Origin: Elusimicrobiaceae bacterium
GTDB lineage: Bacteria; Elusimicrobiota; Elusimicrobia; Elusimicrobiales; Elusimicrobiaceae
Length of the DNA: 48,014 nucleotides
Direction: 5' to 3'
Assembly (NCBI GenBank): GCA_017501565.1
Contig: JAFVWP010000125.1
Coordinates: 1 to 48,014, forward strand
The position numbers and the translations under genes are program-made. Below, in pieces: positions 43,175-48,014 of this stretch; the first letter of the stretch is position 1, and every line of letters starts with the position of its first letter. Below the pieces are notes generated by a model. That model made no database searches, had not been told where the DNA came from, and worked only from the letters and a program-made list of their open reading frames with translations.

Positions 43175-44224
43175 TTATTCCCCCTCTTTTGCGCTTTGCT
43201 CTTCTATTTTAGCAAAAACATCTTTCAAGTCTTCCATTTTTTTAGCTACGTCTGCAATGAAATTTTTTTCTACCAATTTTTTAGCATTTTTCAAAGCATT
43301 AAAGATAGCTACTTCGTTAGACTTGCCGTGCGCAATCAAGGCCACTCCGTTTACCCCTACCAACGGCGCACCGCCGTAATTGTCGGGATTGGTGTGGTCT
43401 TTTACCGCCTTAAAAGCAGATTTAGACAAGAGCGCACCCAAAATGGCTAAGGGGCGTTTTTTCACTTCGCGCTTAATCATATTGAGCATGGTTTTAGACA
43501 AACCTTCGGCCATTTTAAGCACGATGTTTCCTACAAATCCGTCGCAAACCACTACGTCCACATCACCGGTGTTTACGTCACGTCCTTCTATCGTGCCGGC
43601 AAAATTTACGCCGATACCGCGCATATGCGGCACGGTGTGTTTAACCAAGTGGTTTCCTTTGGTTTCTTCTTCCCCGATGGATAAAATACCTACTTTCGGA
43701 GATTCAATATCAAAAACTTTTTGCATATAAGCCGAACCCATCACCGCAAACTGCAATAAGTGAATCGGCTTACAATCTGCATTGGCTCCGCCGTCCAACA
43801 ACAAGCTTACCCCCGTATAGGTGGGCATCGGTGTTGCAATGGCCGGGCGGGACACTCCCTTCATACGGCCCATACCAAATAAAGAAGCCACCATCGCCGC
43901 GCCGCTATGACCGGCAGAAACGAAAGCATCGGCTTCCCCTTTGCGCACCAAAGAAGCACAAACAACGATGCTTGCCGTTTTTTTAGCGCGCACTTCACGT
44001 GCAGGATCGGCCCCCATGTCTATCACATCGGGAGCATGCACTATGGAAATTTGGTTGGGTAATTTATCAGAATAGCCCTGCTCCGCTAACTCACGGCGCA
44101 GGACTACTTCATCACCGACCAAAATGATATGGGCATCTAACTGCTTGGCAGCTTTTAACGCGCCAATCACATTGGGTCTGGCTCCAAAATCCCCACCTAA
44201 GGCGTCCAGGGCTATTCTAATCAT
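43175..44224 (-). CDS. plsX: Phosphate acyltransferase PlsX
   Basis: Makes acyl-phosphate from acyl-ACP for phospholipid synthesis; peripheral membrane enzyme. Characteristic segments are IALDALGGDFGARPN at the N-terminus, FVSAGHSGAAMVASLF, LLLDGGANADCKP and VVCDGFVGNIVLKMAEG. At 349 residues it is standard. It lies 11 nt after rpmF. Confidence 0.96.
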   Translation of the reverse strand: MIRIALDALGGDFGARPNVIGALKAAKQLDAHIILVGDEVVLRRELAEQGYSDKLPNQISIVHAPDVIDMGADPAREVRAKKTASIVVCASLVRKGEADAFVSAGHSGAAMVASLFGMGRMKGVSRPAIATPMPTYTGVSLLLDGGANADCKPIHLLQFAVMGSAYMQKVFDIESPKVGILSIGEEETKGNHLVKHTVPHMRGIGVNFAGTIEGRDVNTGDVDVVVCDGFVGNIVLKMAEGLSKTMLNMIKREVKKRPLAILGALLSKSAFKAVKDHTNPDNYGGAPLVGVNGVALIAHGKSNEVAIFNALKNAKKLVEKNFIADVAKKMEDLKDVFAKIEEQSAKEGE

Positions 44225-44235
44225 ATAAGGAAGAT

Positions 44236-44439
44236 TTATTTAGCTTCTTCTTTTTCAGCCGCTTTTTGAGCGACGACAACATGGTCTTTATAAAACCCGC
44301 AAGAGGGGCAGACGTTGTGCGGCAAGCGCATGGATTTGCAGTTCGGGCATTCCACGAGCTGGGGCACTTCGATCACAGAATTGTGAGAGCGTCTTAAATC
44401 TCTTCTGGAACGGGTATGTTTTTTCTTCGGATTAGGCAT
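44236..44439 (-). CDS. rpmF: 50S ribosomal protein L32
   Basis: Small ribosomal protein. N-terminus MPNPKKKHTRSRRDLRRSHN and four zinc-ligand cysteines (Cys31, Cys34, Cys44, Cys47) identify it. At 67 residues it has a short acidic/lysine extension. The start has an AGGAG site 8 nt upstream, right after a palindromic hairpin. Position between DUF177 and plsX is conserved in many bacteria. Confidence 0.96.
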   Translation of the reverse strand: MPNPKKKHTRSRRDLRRSHNSVIEVPQLVECPNCKSMRLPHNVCPSCGFYKDHVVVAQKAAEKEEAK

Positions 44440-44455
44440 TGTTGTAACTCCTGTA

Positions 44456-44473
44456 CATTTGACACGTCAAATG
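44456..44473 (-). promoter_or_regulatory. Palindromic hairpin upstream of rpmF
   Basis: CATTTGAC (44456-44463) and GTCAAATG (44466-44473) form a near-perfect inverted repeat in the 37-nt gap between DUF177 and rpmF, just before the rpmF ribosome site. It could be an RNA hairpin or a protein operator. Confidence 0.4.
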
Positions 44474-44476
44474 ATG

Positions 44477-44971
44477 TTATTTAAATTTTCCTTTTAACGC
44501 CGCAAACGGCGAAAGAACTTCCGGCCGGCACTCACAAGGACCTTCATTCAAATCCTTTCCGCACAAGGAGCAAAGCCCCTTACATTCGGCGGAACACAAA
44601 AACTGAATATCTTCAGTCAAAGCAAGCGTTTGCCGCACAAGTAACATTATATCAATTATTTCGCTCTGCGTGCTATAACTATCTATAAAATTTTCTTCAA
44701 ACGTCTGAGAAGTTTCTTTTAAACAGCGGTCGCAACGCACCTGGCGTTGGCCCCATACGCGGCCGCGGGCCATAATTTCTTTGCCGGTAGGCCAAAACTC
44801 AAGCTCTACGTGCACTTGCGTAATTTTATTGGGAAGTGTAAAAAGATCTTCAAAATATTGGGGCGCCAGCTTGGCAGAACAATTCAACCCACCCAGCAAC
44901 AAAATATCCGCCGTACGAAATTTTAAATCTTGCGGCACTTCATAATTTTTATAAAATTCGTTTTCCGTCAT
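44477..44971 (-). CDS. DUF177 (YceD) family protein
   Basis: 164-residue homologue of YceD, a conserved protein implicated in 23S rRNA metabolism. Typical features: VRCDRCL (Cys80, Cys83), then a C-terminal cluster ECKGLCSLCGKDLNEGPCEC that probably binds metal. First gene of DUF177-rpmF-plsX-fabG-acpP-rnc-ankyrin. The ATG has no Shine-Dalgarno; TGCTACAAT ends 8 nt upstream. Confidence 0.9.
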   Translation of the reverse strand: MTENEFYKNYEVPQDLKFRTADILLLGGLNCSAKLAPQYFEDLFTLPNKITQVHVELEFWPTGKEIMARGRVWGQRQVRCDRCLKETSQTFEENFIDSYSTQSEIIDIMLLVRQTLALTEDIQFLCSAECKGLCSLCGKDLNEGPCECRPEVLSPFAALKGKFK

Positions 44972-44979
44972 ATATATTT

Positions 44980-44988
44980 ATTGTAGCA
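44980..44988 (-). promoter_or_regulatory. Extended -10 promoter abutting the DUF177 start
   Basis: Minus strand TGCTACAAT, identical to the box before the HAD gene, 8 nt before the ATG. Confidence 0.6.
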
Positions 44989-45090
44989 AATTATAACGCT
45001 ACAAAAAATCTAATCCTTTTTTTGATGATACAAATGGGCTGATATTTCATACAAAAGAAGAGTAGTAATTAACTTATAGGGGGTCGTAAT

Positions 45091-45597
45091 ATGAAGAAAC
45101 TAGTCATTATGGCAACTCTTTTGTTGCTCACCGCACCGGTCTTTGCCGGAGCGCTCAAGCTGTCCATTTGGGACAAAGCCGCCATCGCCATTCCGGGAAA
45201 CATTAATCATGTAACAGGGTTGGACTTGGGCTTAGGCTCTACTGCACAAAATTTATATGGGGTGCAGTTTGATGTGCTTTATTCCAATACGCACCAAAAT
45301 ATGTATGGTATTAGCCACGCATTGGTTGATATGGCTTCAGAGGTAAAAGGGGTACAAGGCGGTTTATATGCGCGTGCCGAAAACGTAACCGGCGTACAAT
45401 GGGGTGGCATAAGCATAACAGACGGCCAAATGACCGGCTTACAATGGGGGCTTTATAATCAGGCCGAGAATGTAACCGGATTGCAATTGGGCTTAATCAA
45501 CTATGCAAAAAACATTCATGGTTTGCAAATCGGATTGGTAAACATCGCAGACAATGGTTTCTTACCTGCGATGGTGTTGCTCAACGGACGTTTCTAA
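45091..45597 (+). CDS. Secreted GLQxGLxN-repeat protein
   Basis: A 168-residue exported protein (signal MKKLVIMATLLLLTAPVFAG, cut after VFA). The mature part is built of 14-residue repeats of the form GhQhGLhNxAENhx: e.g. GVQGGLYARAENVT, GLQWGLYNQAENVT, GLQLGLINYAKNIH, GLQIGLVN. Such repeats recall the LA_2272-type surface repeat proteins and suggest a beta-solenoid; that assignment is from memory of the pattern only. The C-terminus PAMVLLNGRF ends in Phe, as outer-membrane or secreted proteins may. An AGGGGG site precedes the ATG. A paralogue lies at 46458-47021. Confidence 0.82.
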   Translation: MKKLVIMATLLLLTAPVFAGALKLSIWDKAAIAIPGNINHVTGLDLGLGSTAQNLYGVQFDVLYSNTHQNMYGISHALVDMASEVKGVQGGLYARAENVTGVQWGGISITDGQMTGLQWGLYNQAENVTGLQLGLINYAKNIHGLQIGLVNIADNGFLPAMVLLNGRF

Positions 45598-45615
45598 TTG
45601 CCGTTTAAAGGCAAA

Positions 45616-45645
45616 CAAAAACCCCGCTTCCGGCGGGGTTTTTGT
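45616..45645. terminator. Bidirectional terminator between convergent secreted-protein genes
   Basis: 12-bp stem ACAAAAACCCCGC / GCGGGGTTTTTGT with A and T runs on either side. Confidence 0.85.
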
Positions 45646-45660
45646 CAGTGAACTTATCGT

Positions 45661-46305
45661 TTAATTTATTTCATTTTCGCCTACAAATTCTTTGCCGATG
45701 CTTTTCATCAACGAAGTTTTGGTGTTTCCGGCCGCCGGACAAAACACCAAATACCCCACTTCTTCACTCAAAGTTTCGCAAGCGTCAAAAAACTTATCTT
45801 CCTTATAGACAGGGCATTGGGCCGGGGTTACCCCATACAACACATCTTCGCGGTAGCTGCCAAACTCAAAATAATCCCCTTCTTCATCATAAAAGAAGAA
45901 ATTGCCCAACGCGCTGACCGGACGCCCTTTCACCTGTTTTCCGTCTTGAACGGGGTTTTTCAGCAAAACACTTTGCCACAAGTTATACGGATGGCCTTGT
46001 TTGGTGCGCCAGGAAGCGCAATCATAAAAAGAAGGGTAGTCGCAAACAATATATTCCTTATCTAATACGCTGCATTTTGTTTTTTCTTTGATAACTTCTT
46101 TCATGGCATTGTGGTCTTCGGCCAAAACAATTAATTTATTTTGCAAAGAAATTTCTGCCTTTAAAGCAGCTTGGGCTAACTTGACGGCATAAAAATTTTT
46201 TACTTGGGCAAATTTTTCTAATTGTTGTACTTTTTCTTCTATACTAGAGGCGTATGTAATCCCCGCTAACGACAAAAGCAGAACTGACAATAAAGTTTTC
46301 TTCAT
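45661..46305 (-). CDS. Secreted protein with six cysteines, function unknown
   Basis: 214-residue exported protein (signal MKKTLLSVLLLSLAGITYAS, cut after TYA). Residues about 22-70 form a helix, as in minor pilin-like or adaptor proteins, followed by a mixed domain containing six cysteines (KCSVLDKEYIVC, YDC, AQC, DAC, VFC). The pattern of N-terminal helix plus disulfide domain is reminiscent of pseudopilins, but there is no prepilin peptidase site, so that is not claimed. It lies between the two GLQ-repeat genes, transcribed against the first and divergent from the second. Confidence 0.78.
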   Translation of the reverse strand: MKKTLLSVLLLSLAGITYASSIEEKVQQLEKFAQVKNFYAVKLAQAALKAEISLQNKLIVLAEDHNAMKEVIKEKTKCSVLDKEYIVCDYPSFYDCASWRTKQGHPYNLWQSVLLKNPVQDGKQVKGRPVSALGNFFFYDEEGDYFEFGSYREDVLYGVTPAQCPVYKEDKFFDACETLSEEVGYLVFCPAAGNTKTSLMKSIGKEFVGENEIN

Positions 46306-46384
46306 CTTAAACTCCCATAAAATAATTTATTTAATTATTATTTCATAATTTTTAAATCTTTTGCAAGGTTTTCCCTATATTTAT

Positions 46385-46413
46385 TTTACATTGCAGAAAG
46401 AAAAAGTTAAAAT
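46385..46413 (+). promoter_or_regulatory. Promoter of the second GLQ-repeat gene
   Basis: TTTACA (46385-46390), 17-nt spacer, TAAAAT (46408-46413). The leader would be about 38 nt with a GGGAG ribosome site. Confidence 0.6.
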
Positions 46414-46457
46414 AATTGGGTTATTTCCACTTTAATAATAACAGGGAGACTATCTTC

Positions 46458-47021
46458 ATGAAAAAATTAGTATTCGCCTTATTTTTAACGGCATTTACCT
46501 TGCCTGCCATAGCAGGTGCAAACTCTAATATTAAAGTTTCTTTGTGGAACACATTGGCCGTAGCCGCCCCCAACCATAATATTGATGAAGTGAAAGGGCT
46601 GGATTTAGGTATCGGGTCCGTTACCGAAGAAATGACCGGCTTGCAGTTTGACTTTCTTTATGCCAATGCCCATCGCGAATTTATCGGCGTACAATGGTCC
46701 TGGATATATGCCGTAACGCCCGAATTTAAAGGGTGGCAAGGGGCTCTTTTGGCCCATAGCGATGAATTTATCGGTTTACAATCCGGGGCCGTAACCTATA
46801 CCGAGCAAAACTTTATCGGGGCCCAATGGGGTTTTATCAACATCACCGGCGGCTTTGAAGGGGCCCAATTGGGTTTTATCAACTATGCCAAAGATGCAAA
46901 CGGCTTGCAATTGGGCTTTGTAAACTATGCCGAACATATTTATGGATTGCAAATCGGTTTGGCCAATATCGCCCGCAACGGCTATTTCCCGGCAATGATT
47001 ATTGTCAACGGACGATTCTGA
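46458..47021 (+). CDS. Secreted GLQxGLxN-repeat protein (paralogue)
   Basis: 187-residue exported protein; the ATG at 46458 gives a clean signal (MKKLVFALFLTAFTLPAIAG). Mature repeats: FKGWQGALLAHSDE, FIGLQSGAVTYTEQN, FIGAQWGFINITGG, FEGAQLGFINYAKDA, NGLQLGFVNYAEHI, YGLQIGLANIARNG. It shares layout and the end PAMIIVNGRF with the protein at 45091-45597, and both begin with the segment LxVSLWN/LSIWD followed by GLDLGxGS. A recent duplication followed by divergence is likely. A GGGAG site lies 12 nt upstream. Confidence 0.82.
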   Translation: MKKLVFALFLTAFTLPAIAGANSNIKVSLWNTLAVAAPNHNIDEVKGLDLGIGSVTEEMTGLQFDFLYANAHREFIGVQWSWIYAVTPEFKGWQGALLAHSDEFIGLQSGAVTYTEQNFIGAQWGFINITGGFEGAQLGFINYAKDANGLQLGFVNYAEHIYGLQIGLANIARNGYFPAMIIVNGRF

Positions 47022-47040
47022 TATTATCTTCCCCGCTTTC

Positions 47041-47070
47041 AAACCGCGCCCCCAAAGGCGCGGTTTTTTT
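47041..47070 (+). terminator. Terminator of the second GLQ-repeat gene
   Basis: 10-bp stem AAACCGCGCC / GGCGCGGTTT (47041-47050 with 47057-47066) and T7. Confidence 0.88.
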
Positions 47071-47071
47071 G

Positions 47072-47211
47072 TATAATAAATATAAGGTTTATATAAGCCG
47101 GGCGCAATATAGTTTGCAAATCAAAGCCTGGGCTTTTATAAATCCCGGGTATTCCACCGCCGGAGAATCCTCTTCTCTAATTTTGGTGTGAAACCCCACA
47201 AGGAGATTATA
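47072..47211 (+). promoter_or_regulatory. rpsB promoter and structured leader
   Basis: TATAAT at 47072-47077 directly follows the preceding terminator; no good -35. The leader of about 127 nt can form CCGGG (47098-47102) with CCCGG (47144-47148) and an inner hairpin AAAGC / GCTTT (47123-47136). An AAGGAG site lies 7 nt before the ATG. An S2 autoregulatory leader is possible but not shown. Confidence 0.45.
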
Positions 47212-48014
47212 ATGAGCAACGTATCCATGAAGTCCATGTTGGAAGCGGGTGTGCACTTTGGTCACCAAACCTCCCGCTGGAACCCCAAAATGAGCCGCTA
47301 CATTTTCGGCGAACGCAACGGGGTACATATCTTAGACTTACAAAAAACCGCTAAAGAACTGAAAAAAGCCTGCGCTTTTGTAAAAGAAGAATCCAAAAAA
47401 GGCGCCAAATTTTTGTTCGTCGGCACCAAGAAACAAGCCCAAGAAGCCATCGGTACGGAAGCCGCCCGCTGCGGTGCTTTCTGCATCTGTGAAAAATGGT
47501 TGGGTGGTACCTTGACCAACTTCCAAACCGTCAAAAAATCTATTGAACGCATGAACGAGTTGGAAAAATGGGAAACCTCCGGTGTTTTCAAAGCCATTTC
47601 CAAAAAAGAAGCCAGCCGTTTAACCAAAGAATTAAACCGCTTGCAAAAACTCTTGGGTGGTATCCGCGACATGAAAGTTCTGCCCGATGTGGTGTTCGTC
47701 ATTGACCCGGTTGATACTGCCGGTGCCGTGCGCGAATCGCGCGTATTGGGTATCCCGGTGGTTGCCGTCTGTGATACCAACTCTGATCCGGACTTGATTG
47801 ACGTACCCGTCCCGGGTAACGACGATGCCGCCCGCTCCATTAAGCTTTTCTGCGGTGCTATTGCTGATGCCGTCTTAGAAGGCCGCGCCGAAGCCGAAGC
47901 TGCCAAACAGCCCGCCCAAGCCGCCACCGAAGATGGTGAAGCCGCCCCGGCCAACCCGGCCATGGCTCAAGCTTTTGAAAGCGTTATGTTAGCCGCTGAA
48001 AAAGCCGAACAAGA
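47212..48014 (+). CDS. rpsB: 30S ribosomal protein S2, 3' end cut off
   Basis: Ribosomal protein S2, needed for S1 docking on the 30S subunit. Starts [20 protein letters not shown]; then [52 protein letters not shown] and [20 protein letters not shown] are all diagnostic. The normal end of S2 (about 230 residues) is passed and an Ala/Glu-rich tail continues to the window edge with no stop at 267 codons, so the tail is longer than usual. tsf often follows but lies outside. A clear AAGGAG site supports the start. Confidence 0.97.
   Translation, partial: MSNVSMKSMLEAGVHFGHQTSRWNPKMSRYIFGERNGVHILDLQKTAKELKKACAFVKEESKKGAKFLFVGTKKQAQEAIGTEAARCGAFCICEKWLGGTLTNFQTVKKSIERMNELEKWETSGVFKAISKKEASRLTKELNRLQKLLGGIRDMKVLPDVVFVIDPVDTAGAVRESRVLGIPVVAVCDTNSDPDLIDVPVPGNDDAARSIKLFCGAIADAVLEGRAEAEAAKQPAQAATEDGEAAPANPAMAQAFESVMLAAEKAEQ

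Noticed and set aside
45661-46305. Six-cysteine secreted protein considered as a type IV pilin
   Set aside because: There is no prepilin peptidase site (GFTLxE-type); it has a normal signal peptide.
47298-47963. Minus-strand 221-codon frame
   Set aside because: It is antisense to rpsB, whose full conserved S2 sequence runs to the window end; no ribosome site or family match.

Overview
The window is ordinary bacterial chromosome (about 45% GC by eye, very tightly packed) rather than a mobile region: no transposase, integrase, phage or CRISPR genes were found. The organism looks diderm. YidC has a long periplasmic N-terminal domain, there are several secreted or lipobox-bearing envelope proteins, and glycyl-tRNA synthetase is the two-subunit GlyQ/GlyS type. 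Overall style (condensed dcw cluster, TPR-SpoIID fusion, alanine-rich and ankyrin envelope proteins) would fit an uncultured gut lineage such as Elusimicrobiota. That placement is an inference from gene content only.

Layout. 1-2.1 kb: 3' part of tyrS, then mltG. 2.2-3.0 kb: a secreted coiled-coil/ankyrin-like protein. 3.2-15.9 kb (minus strand): one uninterrupted run mnmE-mnmG-rsmG-peptidase MA-rsmH-ftsL-ftsI-murF-mraY-ftsW-murG, joining tRNA-modification genes to a dcw cluster that lacks murE, murD and mraZ here. 16.0-19.7 kb (minus): rpmH-rnpA-yidD-yidC-jag. Divergent from it: recO and a small secreted protein. 21.3-25.0 kb: a HAD phosphatase (minus) divergent from glyQ-glyS. 25.0-25.4 kb: a stretch without genes that carries a promoter, about 350 nt of structured sequence and a strong terminator, read here as an unidentified non-coding RNA. 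25.4-29.5 kb: a lipoprotein, a frameshifted membrane-protein gene, lipA, and a divergent TPR-SpoIID gene. 29.6-32.8 kb: two neighbouring envelope helical proteins sharing a YG-containing repeat. 32.9-35.9 kb: hisS-aspS, with aspS broken by one extra base in a homopolymer. 36.0-41.5 kb: an alanine-rich 28-residue-repeat coiled coil, tRNA-Ala(CGC) with a decayed copy of its 3' end and terminator, asnS, a cysteine-rich secreted protein, and an ankyrin protein. 41.5-45.0 kb (minus): DUF177-rpmF-plsX-fabG-acpP-rnc, with the ankyrin gene as last member. 45.1-47.0 kb: two paralogous secreted GLQxGLxN-repeat proteins flanking an unrelated secreted protein. From 47.2 kb: rpsB, cut by the window end.

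The most unusual pattern concerns start sites. Eight genes that begin transcription units (mnmE, recO, HAD, glyQ, lipA, spoIID, hisS, DUF177) have no Shine-Dalgarno sequence. Each instead has a TAnAAT-type -10 box, usually preceded by TGn, only 6-10 nt before the start codon, so their mRNAs should be leaderless or nearly so. Most other genes, including operon-internal ones, have clear AGGAG-type sites. lipA and spoIID even share one palindromic -10 element, read in both directions.
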